A stretch of 64,000 nt of DNA. It comes from Pyxidicoccus parkwaysis (GTDB lineage: Bacteria; Myxococcota; Myxococcia; Myxococcales; Myxococcaceae). The stretch is from assembly GCF_017301735.1 (NCBI RefSeq), contig NZ_CP071090.1:4826001-4890000 (forward strand), read 5' to 3'. The notes under the pieces are model-generated. The model ran no database searches and was not told the DNA's origin. It saw nothing but the letters and a program-made list of their open reading frames with translations. Position numbers and translations under genes: made by a program. Positions 44,616 to 53,476 of the stretch are shown piece after piece; the stretch's first letter is position 1, and each line of letters starts with the position of its first letter.

Positions 44616-44635
44616 AGGCCACGCGAACGTGGCCT
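44616..44635 (+). promoter_or_regulatory. Leader hairpin before the CARDB gene
   Basis: An 8-bp perfect stem (AGGCCACG / CGTGGCCT) with a CGAA tetraloop ends 21 bases before the ATG and just before the ribosome site. The rest of 44365-44656 holds no recognised gene. Confidence 0.4.
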
Positions 44636-44656
44636 TGGCAGAGGACAGGGAGACAC

Positions 44657-47600
44657 ATGAGACAAGCAATCAGTCGAGCAGTCCTGAGCGCGTTGGCGCT
44701 GGGGACCGCCGTGGCATGTAACGCGAACACGGCTCGGGAGGCGGAGCCTCGCGAAGTGAAGCAGGGCCTGCAGGACGGGCCGGACCTGGTGGTGGCGGCG
44801 CTGAGCGCTCCACCCAGCGCGACGCCGTACACCCTGTTCCCGGTGACGGCGACGGTGTGCAACCAGGGGAACGTGGGCGTCGACGCGGAGGTGCTGCTGG
44901 TGCTGTCCGAGGACAGCGACCTCTCTCCGGTGGCGGACATGACGGTCGCCAACCTGTACCTCGGATATCTGTCCCCGGGCGCCTGCGCGACATCGACCGT
45001 CGAGGTGACCGCATCGTATGGCCGGTGGTACGTCGGGGCCCTCGCGGATCCGAATGGCCTCCAGTCCGAGGTCGACGAGGGCAACAACACGCGGCTCAGC
45101 GCCCCCCTGGGCGTCGGCTATGGGCCGGACTTCATCGTCACCGGCGTGAAGGGCCCCACCAGCGCGCGACCCGGTGACCCGTTCACCGCGCAGGTGACGG
45201 TCTGCAACCAGGGCAACCAGTCCGACATCCCCACGGTGGAGCTCTACCTGTCCGCCGACGCCATCATCCAGCCGGGCCCCGGGCCGCAGTCGCCGGACAT
45301 GCTCGTGGCCGGAACGACGGTGGGCTCCCTCAACCCGGGCCAGTGCACCACCGTGCCGATGACGGGGTATGTGTCCGTGCCCGCGCCGGGCACCGAAGGT
45401 CCCTATCACCTGGGCGCGGTGGTGGACCCCGGCAACACCCGCCCCGAGCTCATCGAGGACAACAACACGAACGCGGACTTCGTGCTCGGCGTGGGCAACC
45501 GGGCCGACTTCGTCATCACCGACGTGAAGGGCCCCGCCAGCGTGCAGCCCGGACAGGCCCTCACGGCGCAGGTGACGGTCTGCAACCAGGGCACCCAGTC
45601 AGACAGCACCGACGTGGGCCTCTTCCTGTCCGCCGACGCCAACATCCATCCGCCCTTCGGCCCCACGCCCGTCGAGGACAGCGTCGTGGGGATGGCCTAC
45701 GTGGGCCTCCTCGCCCCGGGCCAGTGCGTCACCGTGCCCGTGTCCGGCAATGCGTACCCGCCCCCTCCGGGGACCGAGGGCGCCTGGTACCTGGGCGCCT
45801 TCGTGGACCCCGGCAACACCCGCATCGAGCTCATCGAGGACAACAACGCGAACGCGGGCTACGTGCTGGGCGTGGGCAGCCGCCCCGACTTCGTCGTCAC
45901 CTCCGTGAAAGGCCCCGCCAGCGTGCGACCCGGTGACCCGTTCACCGCGCAGGTGACGGTCTGCAACCAGGGCACCCAGCCCGGCGACACCGACGTGGTC
46001 CTTCTCCTGTCCGCCGACACCACCCTCCGCCCGCCCGGCGGCCCGACGCCGCCGGAGGACACCATCGCGGGCGCGACGTTCCTGAGCACCCTCAACCCGG
46101 GCCAGTGCACCACCGTGTCCCTGTCCTGCAACGCGTACCTGCCTCCACCGGGCACTGAGGGCGCCTGGCATCTGGGCGCCATCGCGGACCCCATGAGCAA
46201 CCGCGTGGAGCTCGTCGAGGACAACAACACGAACGTGGGCTACGTGGTGGGCGTGGGCAACCGGCCCGACTTCGTCGTCACCTCCGTGAAGGGCCCGACC
46301 AGCGTGGGTTCCGGCCAGCCCCTCACCGCGCAAATCACGGTGTGCAACCAGGGCACCCTGGCCGACAGCACGGACGTGGGCCTCATCCTGTCCGCCGACG
46401 CCACCATCCGAAAGAGCACCGGTCCCGGCCAGGTGGAGGACTCCGCCGTGGGCTTCACGCCCGTGGGCACCCTCGCCCCGGGCCAGTGCACCACCGTGTC
46501 CCTGTCCGGCAACGCGTATCCGCCCCCGCCGGGAGCAGACGGCGCGTACTACCTGGGCGCCATCGTGGACCCCGACAACACCCGCGTGGAGCTCCTCGAG
46601 GACAACAACACGAACGCCGGCTCCTTGCTGGGCGTGGGCAGCCGCCCCGACTTCGTCGTCACCTCCGTGAAGGGCCCGTCCAGCGTGCAATCCGGCCAGG
46701 CCCTCGCCGCGCAGGTGACGGTGTGCAATCAGGGCACGCAGCCCGGTGACACCGACGTGGGTGTCTTCCTGTCCGCGGACGCCACCATCCGGACGAGCAC
46801 CGGCACCGGGCCCGTGGAGGATGCTCCCGTGGGCTTCGCGCCCGTGGGCACGCTCTCCCCGAGCCAGTGCCGCACCGTGTCCGTGTCCGGCAGCGCGTAC
46901 CTGCCCCCTCCAGGCAACGACGGCGCGTACCGCCTGGGCGCGGTGGTGGACCCCGGCAACACCCGCGTCGAGCTCATCGAGGACAACAACACGAACGCGG
47001 ACTTCGTGCTCGGCGTGGGCAAGGAGGCTGACTTCATCGTCACCTCGGTGAAGGGTCCGCCCAGCGTGCTGCCGGGCCAGTCCCTCACCGCGCAGGTGAC
47101 GGTGTGCAACCAGGGAACCTGGCCGGACAACACCGACGTGGGCGTCTTCCTGTCCGCCGATGCCACCATCGTCCCGAGCACCGGCCCCTGGCCGGGGGAG
47201 GATGCCCCCGTGGGCTTCGCGACCGTGGGCACCCTCGACCCGGGCCAGTGCGCCACCGTGACAGTGACGGGCTACGCGTCCCTGCCCGCTCCCGGCACCG
47301 AGGGCGCGTATCGCCTGGGGGCCTTCGTGGACCCGAGCAGGCAGCGCCTCGAGCTGCAGGAGGAGAACAACGCGAATGCCGGCTACGTGATGGGCGTCGG
47401 CAACCAGCCCGACTTCATCGTCACCTCCGTGAAGGGCCCCGCCAGCGTGGTGCCCGGACAGTCCCTCAGCGCGGTGGTGACGGTGTGCAACCAGGGCACC
47501 CGCGCCGACACCGTGGCGGTGGATCTCTATCTCTCCGCGGATGCCATCATCCGGCCGACGACGGGGCAGCCGCCGCCTCCGGAGGATGCGCGCGTGGGGG

Positions 47601-49291
47601 GATTCTCCGTGGGCAACGCGCTCAACCCGGGCCAATGTGTCGCCGTGCCCGTGACCGGCAACGCGTACCCGCCCTCGCCGGGCACTGACGGCGTGTACTT
47701 CCTGGGCGCGGTGGTGGACCCCGGCAACACCCGCGTCGAGCTCATCGAGGACAACAACACCCACTCCGGCTACGTGCTGGGCGTGGGCAACCGGCCCGAC
47801 TTCGTCGTCACCGAAGTCACGGGCCCCTACAGCGTGGCCTCCGGCCAGTCCCTGACGGCGCAGGTGACAGTGTGCAACCAGGGCACCCAGTCCGGCAACA
47901 GCTACGTGACGCTCCTCCTGTCCGGGGATGACCTCATCGGTACGCCGGGCCCTTCCGGTTCCACCGACGACATCTTCGTGGGCAGGGTCAACGTGGGCAC
48001 CCTCAACCCGGGCCAGTGCACCACCGTGCCGGTGAGCGGCTCCGTGAATCCGTCTGGCACCAGCGGCGCGTACTTCCTGGGCGCGCAGGTGGACCCCGGC
48101 ACCAGCGGCGTCGAGCTCAACTACGCCAACAACACGTCCTCCGGCTACCGGCTGGGCGTGGGCAAGCTGCCGGACTTCGTCGTCACCGCCGTCACCGGTC
48201 CCGACAGCGTCGCGAAGGGCGCCACGTTCACCGCCAGCTTCACCGTGTGCAACCGCGGCCAATTCTCCCAGGCGGCGAACGTGAGTGTGTACCTGTCCGC
48301 GGACGGCACCATCCGCGTGCCGGCCCCGCCCCTGCCTCCCGAGGACTACCTGCTGGCTACGGTGGCGAACATCAACGTGGCCTTCGGCACCTGCGTCAGC
48401 CGCTCGGTGAGCGTGACGCTGCCGTCGACGTTGGAGGGCGGCTACACGCTGGGCGCGGTGGTGGCCCCGGCCAACGCCATGCCCGAGCTCATCGAGGACA
48501 ACAACACGCTGGCCGGCAGCCGGCTCGGCGTGGGTGACCAGCCGGACTTCGTCATCACCGCCGTCACCAGCACGGAGCTGACCGTCAAGCCGGGGATGAT
48601 CCTCCCCACCAGCACCACCGTCTGCAACCGGGGCCGGCTCAGCGGAGTCGTGGACGTGGAGCTCTACCTCTTCGCGAGCCCCGCCACCGCCGGCACGCAG
48701 GCGCCTGCGTCCCCCGAGGCCTTCTTCCTGGGCCGGATGACGGGCCTGTCGCTCGCCGCCGGGGCATGCCTCACGCGCCCACTCACCGGGTCTGTCCCTG
48801 GCGTGGTGCTGGGGGGCACGTACTTCCTGGGCGCGGTGGCGGACCCGCTCAAGGTCCGCACGGAGCTCATCGAGGACAACAACGTGCTGACGGGCAGCCG
48901 CATCGGCGTGGGTGCCGGGCCCGAGCTCGTCGTCACCAGCATGACCGCGCCCACCAGCGTACGGCTCGGCGCGACGTTCACCGCCAGCGTCGTCGTGTGC
49001 AACCGCGGCTCGCTCACCGCCACTACGGACGTGGACCTCTTCCTGTCCGCGGACACCACCATCCGTCTGCCGACGCCCCCACGCGCGCCCGAGGACACCT
49101 TCCTCGGCACGGTGTCGGGTGTGGCGCTCGCCGCCGGCCAGTGCGCCACCCGCTCGCTCTCGGTGAGGGCCACCGTGCCGTCCACCGGCGGCTACTACGT
49201 GGGCGCCGCCGTGGACCCGCGCTTCACCATCGCGGAGTTCTTCGAGGACAACAACACGCAGGCGTTCGGCTTCATCTCCGTCACGCCCTGA
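44657..49291 (+). CDS. Giant CARDB-repeat lipoprotein
   Basis: A 1,544-residue exported protein; signal peptide with a lipobox-like TAVAC. It is built from 12 tandem beta-sandwich units of about 115-128 residues each. Typical landmarks are PDFVVTSVKGPASVRPGD, TAQVTVCNQGT, LNPGQCTTV and LIEDNNTNA. This is the CARDB (cell-adhesion-related) pattern. Each unit has two conserved Cys (VCNQG and GQC), likely one disulfide per unit. The later units 10-12 are more diverged (CNRG). ATG 44657 follows AGGGAG. Likely a stiff stalk or adhesin on the cell surface; ligand unknown. Placed between two paralogous kinase genes. Confidence 0.9.
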   Translation: MRQAISRAVLSALALGTAVACNANTAREAEPREVKQGLQDGPDLVVAALSAPPSATPYTLFPVTATVCNQGNVGVDAEVLLVLSEDSDLSPVADMTVANLYLGYLSPGACATSTVEVTASYGRWYVGALADPNGLQSEVDEGNNTRLSAPLGVGYGPDFIVTGVKGPTSARPGDPFTAQVTVCNQGNQSDIPTVELYLSADAIIQPGPGPQSPDMLVAGTTVGSLNPGQCTTVPMTGYVSVPAPGTEGPYHLGAVVDPGNTRPELIEDNNTNADFVLGVGNRADFVITDVKGPASVQPGQALTAQVTVCNQGTQSDSTDVGLFLSADANIHPPFGPTPVEDSVVGMAYVGLLAPGQCVTVPVSGNAYPPPPGTEGAWYLGAFVDPGNTRIELIEDNNANAGYVLGVGSRPDFVVTSVKGPASVRPGDPFTAQVTVCNQGTQPGDTDVVLLLSADTTLRPPGGPTPPEDTIAGATFLSTLNPGQCTTVSLSCNAYLPPPGTEGAWHLGAIADPMSNRVELVEDNNTNVGYVVGVGNRPDFVVTSVKGPTSVGSGQPLTAQITVCNQGTLADSTDVGLILSADATIRKSTGPGQVEDSAVGFTPVGTLAPGQCTTVSLSGNAYPPPPGADGAYYLGAIVDPDNTRVELLEDNNTNAGSLLGVGSRPDFVVTSVKGPSSVQSGQALAAQVTVCNQGTQPGDTDVGVFLSADATIRTSTGTGPVEDAPVGFAPVGTLSPSQCRTVSVSGSAYLPPPGNDGAYRLGAVVDPGNTRVELIEDNNTNADFVLGVGKEADFIVTSVKGPPSVLPGQSLTAQVTVCNQGTWPDNTDVGVFLSADATIVPSTGPWPGEDAPVGFATVGTLDPGQCATVTVTGYASLPAPGTEGAYRLGAFVDPSRQRLELQEENNANAGYVMGVGNQPDFIVTSVKGPASVVPGQSLSAVVTVCNQGTRADTVAVDLYLSADAIIRPTTGQPPPPEDARVGGFSVGNALNPGQCVAVPVTGNAYPPSPGTDGVYFLGAVVDPGNTRVELIEDNNTHSGYVLGVGNRPDFVVTEVTGPYSVASGQSLTAQVTVCNQGTQSGNSYVTLLLSGDDLIGTPGPSGSTDDIFVGRVNVGTLNPGQCTTVPVSGSVNPSGTSGAYFLGAQVDPGTSGVELNYANNTSSGYRLGVGKLPDFVVTAVTGPDSVAKGATFTASFTVCNRGQFSQAANVSVYLSADGTIRVPAPPLPPEDYLLATVANINVAFGTCVSRSVSVTLPSTLEGGYTLGAVVAPANAMPELIEDNNTLAGSRLGVGDQPDFVITAVTSTELTVKPGMILPTSTTVCNRGRLSGVVDVELYLFASPATAGTQAPASPEAFFLGRMTGLSLAAGACLTRPLTGSVPGVVLGGTYFLGAVADPLKVRTELIEDNNVLTGSRIGVGAGPELVVTSMTAPTSVRLGATFTASVVVCNRGSLTATTDVDLFLSADTTIRLPTPPRAPEDTFLGTVSGVALAAGQCATRSLSVRATVPSTGGYYVGAAVDPRFTIAEFFEDNNTQAFGFISVTP
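44780..49280 (+). repeat. Twelve tandem ~380-bp coding repeats (CARDB units)
   Basis: Unit starts are near 44780, 45124, 45506, 45885, 46264, 46645, 47029, 47409, 47791, 48169, 48541 and 48917. Middle units (2-9) are very alike at DNA level, with stretches such as CAGGTGACGGTCTGCAACCA recurring almost unchanged, which points to recent expansion or homogenisation; units 1 and 10-12 are more diverged. Confidence 0.9.
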
Positions 49292-49657
49292 GCGGGCGCT
49301 CGCCTTTCATTGCACCGCGCCCGGTCCGCGGCGTTCGCAGTCCAGGAACGCCGCGCGCGCCGGGCGCGGCGCCAGCCGACGACAGGTGGGCCGCGGGCAG
49401 GGCTCCTTGAAATGGTTCGGTCTCATTTCAAGGAGCGTGGTGAGCGGCCCCTCGCTCCGGGAGCTCACCACCGTGTTGATAGCGCACCTCCAAATCAACC
49501 GCGTCGCACGTCCTCCTCAGCAACTCCGTGAAAGTCCACTCGTGGAACCATCGCGGCAGCGGAGGTTGGCTCCACCTGCTGGATGACGTTGGAGTCCAAC
49601 TACCTCCCGAGTAGCCTCCTCGTGCGGCGCGGTGCGCACGGCCTCACGAGGAGCCTC
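49292..49657. other. Intergenic region before intact kinase
   Basis: 366 bases with no recognised gene. It contains the 13-bp stem-loop at 49402-49436. From 49570 it matches the region upstream of the split kinase (CTGGATGACGTTGGAGTCC and following), so the paralogy extends at least 75 bases upstream of the kinase start. Confidence 0.5.
49402..49436. terminator. 13-bp perfect stem-loop
   Basis: GCTCCTTGAAATG (49402-49414) and CATTTCAAGGAGC (49424-49436) pair perfectly with a 9-base loop. It lies 110 bases after the CARDB stop and has a lower GC content than its surroundings. A terminator or a regulator-binding site; there is no T-tract. Confidence 0.5.
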
Positions 49658-51106
49658 ATGGCGTCTGACGTCTTCAATCCTTCAAGCCTGCTCCCCGGAA
49701 TGCACGTCGGCCCGTGGCGTCTGCTGGAGCCGCGCGGCCGGGGCTCCTACGGCCTCGTCTTCCGCGCCGTCCACGCCGAGCACCAGGGCGCCGAGGCCGT
49801 GGCCCTCAAGCTGGCCCAGCACCTGGGGGATGCGCGCTTCGCGCGTGAGGCCGAGTTGCTCTCCCGCATCCGCCACCCCGCCGTCCCTCGCCTGCTGGGC
49901 CACGGCCAATGGCAACCCTGGGAGGGGCTGTCCTACCCCTGGCTCGCCATGGAGTGGATAGAGGGCCTGCCTCTCTATGGGTGGGCCCAGGTTCAGCGCC
50001 CCTCTTCCCGGCAGGTGCTTCAGCTTCTCGCGCGCCTGGCCCGAGCCCTGGACGCCACCCATTCGGCAGGCGGCCTCCACCGCGATGTGAAGGGCGAGAA
50101 CATCCTCGTCCGCCGCTCGGACGCTCAGCCCTTCCTCATGGACTTCGGCTCCGGGCACTTCCTGGGCGCCGCCACTCTCACCATCGAGGCCTATCCTCCC
50201 GGCACCCTCGCCTACCGCGCTCCCGAGGCGTGGCTCTACATCCCACGCTCCGGAAAAATCCCCGCTGTCCCATACTCCCCAAGGCCCACGGATGACCTCT
50301 TCGCATTGGGTGTCACCGCCTTTCGGCTCATCACCGGCAAGTACCCGCCGGTGCCCAACCCGGAGGAGGAGGACGCCTGGCTCTGGCGTCCCGAGGCGCT
50401 GGAGACCTGGACCGCGCGAGCCTGCAACCGCCGCTGCATTCCGGAGCTGAGCGCGCTGGTGTCCCGCATGCTCGCACCCAACGCCAGGGCGCGAGGCAGC
50501 GCGCGGGAGGTGGCGGAAGCACTGGAGCAGGCGGCGCGCAGGGCGGGACGTGAGGCCGACGTGCCCCTCTTCACGGGAGAAGAGCCGAGGCCCGCGGGCC
50601 TCTTTGCCCTCCCCCAGCACGTCACGGTGCAGCGCCCTCCTCGCCCGCGCCGGTGGCCCTGGTTCACGGCCGCTGGCCTCGGAGGCGCACTGGCGCTGAG
50701 CGCCGCGGGATTGCTGAGCGTGAGTCGTTCCGAGGAGCCCGCGACGCACCAGTTCGCCGAGCAGAATGAGTCAGAAGAGGCAAGGGATGGCGGCACCGTG
50801 GCCGCCGGGGACACCGCGCTGATAGCGCGGGTGGCGCCCCCGCGAGCCCCCTCCGTGTTGTCACCCATCGCGGTAGAGCTGCCACCCAAACCCCTCCCAG
50901 GACAGCGGCGCCCGGACGGTAACGGCCGTTGTCCCGGCAAGGTGCAGGTCGCAATCAACGGCGGTTGTTGGAGGAAGGTGCCCGTCGACATGAAGGACTG
51001 TGATGTTGAAGAAGGCTTTGAATACAGGGGTGCGTGTTACATCCCCGTTCCGTCACCGTCACGCCCTGCCACCTCGGCCCCTGTGGAGCGAGACGACAGT
51101 CCATAG
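49658..51106 (+). CDS. Membrane-anchored Ser/Thr protein kinase (intact paralogue)
   Basis: A 482-residue Hanks-type kinase: P-loop RGRGSYGLVFRA, catalytic loop HRDVKGEN (Asp143), DFG at about 162, and APE-like RAPEAW. The kinase domain ends near residue 290, a single transmembrane helix lies at about 332-358, and a short outer tail carries Cys-containing NGGCWRKVPVDMKDCD and YRGACY. It phosphorylates Ser/Thr; substrates unknown, although FHA proteins bind such sites. ATG 49658 follows GAGGAGCCTC; an earlier ATG is at 49583. It is close to the split kinase at 39970-44010 in sequence, and carries the empty version of the element's target site at 50078-50095. Confidence 0.93.
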   Translation: MASDVFNPSSLLPGMHVGPWRLLEPRGRGSYGLVFRAVHAEHQGAEAVALKLAQHLGDARFAREAELLSRIRHPAVPRLLGHGQWQPWEGLSYPWLAMEWIEGLPLYGWAQVQRPSSRQVLQLLARLARALDATHSAGGLHRDVKGENILVRRSDAQPFLMDFGSGHFLGAATLTIEAYPPGTLAYRAPEAWLYIPRSGKIPAVPYSPRPTDDLFALGVTAFRLITGKYPPVPNPEEEDAWLWRPEALETWTARACNRRCIPELSALVSRMLAPNARARGSAREVAEALEQAARRAGREADVPLFTGEEPRPAGLFALPQHVTVQRPPRPRRWPWFTAAGLGGALALSAAGLLSVSRSEEPATHQFAEQNESEEARDGGTVAAGDTALIARVAPPRAPSVLSPIAVELPPKPLPGQRRPDGNGRCPGKVQVAINGGCWRKVPVDMKDCDVEEGFEYRGACYIPVPSPSRPATSAPVERDDSP

Positions 51107-51121
51107 CGCGCAATTGCCTAT

Positions 51122-51148
51122 CGCTGACCTGGGATTGCCCCGTCAGCG
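51122..51148. terminator. Hairpin between convergent kinase and sensor kinase genes
   Basis: CGCTGAC / GTCAGCG with a 13-base loop, overlapping the last codons of the minus-strand sensor kinase gene. Confidence 0.4.
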
Positions 51149-53338
51149 GCCCTCTTCCGCCTCTCTCCACCCGCCACCCTCCGTCCACACGGCCCCATTC
51201 GGCCGATGCGTCAGCGGCAGCTCGACCGTGAAGCGGGAGCCCTTCCCTGGCGCACTCTCCACCTGGACGACTCCGCCGAGCGCCTCCGCGCTCTGCCGGA
51301 CGATCCAGAGCCCCAGTCCCAGGCCCCCGTAGTGCCGCGAGTCGACCGCGCGCTCCAGTCTCTGGAAGATCCGCTCCTGATCTTCGGGCGCGATGCCGAT
51401 GCCCCTGTCCACGACCTGAAAGCGCGCGCGGCCCCCCAGTGCTTCGAGCCTGACCGCGATGGGATGGCCTGCCCCGAACTTGATGGCATTGGAGAGCAGG
51501 GGGCCCACGATCTGCTCGAGCCGCAGTCGATCCCATTCACCGAGGACCGGCCCCGTGCTCTCGAAGCGGAGCTCCGAGCCCGCTCTCGCCGCGGCCACGG
51601 CCTGGTGCGCGAGCTGCTCCGCCACGAACTCCCGGAAGTCGAGCGGCTCGTACCGCAGCTCGAGCCTGCCGACGGTGAGCCGCGTGATGTCCAGCAACTG
51701 GTCACCGAGAGCCTGGAAGCGCCTCAACTGCCGTGAGGCCGCGGCGACCACCGCCCCGACCCGAGACGCCGGGAGGGAGCCCGTGGGATTGTCGGCCACC
51801 AGCCGTTCCAGGTGCTGGATCTGCGCCTTCATGGACGTCAGTGGGGTCTTCAGCTCGTGGGCGGCGATGGCGAGGAACTCGTCGCGCAGCCCGAGTGCCT
51901 TCTGGACTTCCTGGTAGGACTGCTCCATGGCCTCGCGCGCCTGACGCTCCTCGACGAGCGAGCGGTCCCGCTCGGTCTCCGCCCGGCGCCGCTCCGTCAC
52001 ATCCCGGAAGCTCCACACACGCCCGATGATCGCGTCTCCCAGGCGCTGGGGCTGGGAGAAGCGCTCCAGGATGCGACCGCTCTTGAGCTCGATCTCATCC
52101 TCGCTCTCCTGCGCCGGGTGCGCGTAGAGCTCCTCCACCCGGGAGCGGAACGCTTCGGGATCAACCACCTGCCCGCTCGCGAAGGCCAGCACCCGCGCGG
52201 CATCCCCGCTCTCGGCGATGGAGTCCGTCATCCCCCACAACCCGGCGAAGCGCCGGTTCATGGCGGTGATGCGCCCCTGTCTATCGACGACGAACAGGCC
52301 ATCGGCGGTGGACTCCAGCGAGGAGTGCAGCAAGGAGAGGGAGTGCGCGAGCTCGCGGGTTCGTTCGGCCACGCGCCGCTCGAGCCCCTCGCGCTCCTGC
52401 TCCAGCCCCGCTCGTGCCAGGTGGCGCTCCTCGACGGCGGCGCCCAGGAAGAGGAGCACGGAAGAGAGCACCATGAGTCGCGCCTGGAGCTGGATGAAGG
52501 CCGCGGTGAGCCCCTCCTTCGGTAGCGCCACCACACTGAAGGCGATGATCAGGGTGGCCCTGATCACGTTGTTGAGCGCGGCCCCTCGTGAGCCGAACCT
52601 GAGCGCCGCCCAGAGCATGGGGGGCGTCACGGTGTAGCCCAGCAGGTCGCCCATCTCGGACCTTCGCGCGAACTCGAAGGAGGAGTAGCAGGCGATTGCA
52701 TAGAGCAGGCCCAGCAGGGCCGCCTCCCAGCGCGAGCGGCGCGGCAGCACCCTCGTGGGCAAGGCCAGCGAGAGGATGGCCGGCGTGACGACCAGCGTGC
52801 CCGCGCTGTTGGCGGCGAACCAGGCCCACATCTCGCACAGGGACAGCGGGGCGCTCGCGCTGTTCCCATTCGACAGCGGCGAGACGTCGGGCATCACGGA
52901 AGCCAGCGCGGGGTAGACGAAGCCGGCGATGACCATGAACCCCGCGACACCGCGCACGCTGGAAGGCCAGCGTGTCATCCCCGGCCACCGGCGGATCAAC
53001 TGAACCCCCGCGACGGCAGCGAGCGTGCGGGCCGCTCCCATCAGGAGCGCGGAGAGGGGTTCCTGGCTGGAGGAGGAGACGAGCAGCGCCCCGAGCAGGA
53101 TGGCGGGCCATCGCGAGCAGCCACGCACCAGGAGCATGGCGAGTGCGAAACCTGCCGCTGGCCAGATGAGGGGCAGCCGGTTGCCGAGCGTGAGGCGGTG
53201 CCCCAACCAGCCCAGCAGGACGTAACCCCCGGCGATCGCCAGGTTCTCGAGAACCAGAAGGCCGGTGGTCCGGACGTGTCGCCACTCGGACCGTGGGGGA
53301 TTCGGCGCCGAGGCGCCTGGCCTTGCTTGCGCTCCCAT
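51143..53338 (-). CDS. MASE1-PAS sensor histidine kinase
   Basis: A 731-residue membrane histidine kinase. The N-terminal half is a MASE1 integral sensor (about eight helices, with NRLPLIWPAAGFALAMLLV). A coiled coil precedes a PAS domain (about 350-470, ADGLFVVDRQGRITAMNRRF). The HisKA box is AAHELKTPLTSM (His about 494). The ATPase has NAIKFGAG (N box), DRGIGIAPEDQ (G1) and GGLGLGLWIVR (G2). No receiver domain is attached and no response-regulator gene is adjacent, so it is an orphan kinase. The signal sensed by MASE1 is unknown. Confidence 0.93.
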   Translation of the reverse strand: MGAQARPGASAPNPPRSEWRHVRTTGLLVLENLAIAGGYVLLGWLGHRLTLGNRLPLIWPAAGFALAMLLVRGCSRWPAILLGALLVSSSSQEPLSALLMGAARTLAAVAGVQLIRRWPGMTRWPSSVRGVAGFMVIAGFVYPALASVMPDVSPLSNGNSASAPLSLCEMWAWFAANSAGTLVVTPAILSLALPTRVLPRRSRWEAALLGLLYAIACYSSFEFARRSEMGDLLGYTVTPPMLWAALRFGSRGAALNNVIRATLIIAFSVVALPKEGLTAAFIQLQARLMVLSSVLLFLGAAVEERHLARAGLEQEREGLERRVAERTRELAHSLSLLHSSLESTADGLFVVDRQGRITAMNRRFAGLWGMTDSIAESGDAARVLAFASGQVVDPEAFRSRVEELYAHPAQESEDEIELKSGRILERFSQPQRLGDAIIGRVWSFRDVTERRRAETERDRSLVEERQAREAMEQSYQEVQKALGLRDEFLAIAAHELKTPLTSMKAQIQHLERLVADNPTGSLPASRVGAVVAAASRQLRRFQALGDQLLDITRLTVGRLELRYEPLDFREFVAEQLAHQAVAAARAGSELRFESTGPVLGEWDRLRLEQIVGPLLSNAIKFGAGHPIAVRLEALGGRARFQVVDRGIGIAPEDQERIFQRLERAVDSRHYGGLGLGLWIVRQSAEALGGVVQVESAPGKGSRFTVELPLTHRPNGAVWTEGGGWREAEEGR

Positions 53339-53414
53339 GGTCGCTCCGGCGCTCGGACAGGAAGAGGCTCAGAGCCAAAGATAGGCACCCCTTGGCAAGA
53401 AGGCGCCTCCTCGA

Positions 53415-53461
53415 TTGACGAGCCCGCCAATTTCCTCCTAGCCTGATTTAGCAGTAAATCA
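53415..53461 (+). promoter_or_regulatory. Candidate promoter with palindromic operator-like site
   Basis: TTGACG (53415) and TAGCCT (53439) are 18 bases apart, a weak sigma-70-like match. A perfect inverted repeat TGATTTA-GCAG-TAAATCA (53444-53461) overlaps the expected transcription start, 15 bases before the ATG of the Cys-rich lipoprotein. It is markedly AT-rich for this genome. Confidence 0.4.
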
Positions 53462-53476
53462 AGAAAGGACCCAAGC

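Noticed and set aside
45599-48262. A long repetitive minus-strand frame opposite the CARDB gene
   Set aside because: It is the mirror of the coding repeats; its apparent periodicity comes from the plus-strand units.
44780-49280. CRISPR-like regular repeats
   Set aside because: The period is about 380 bp and the repeats keep a continuous coding frame with protein-level conservation; these are CARDB units, not spacers and repeats.
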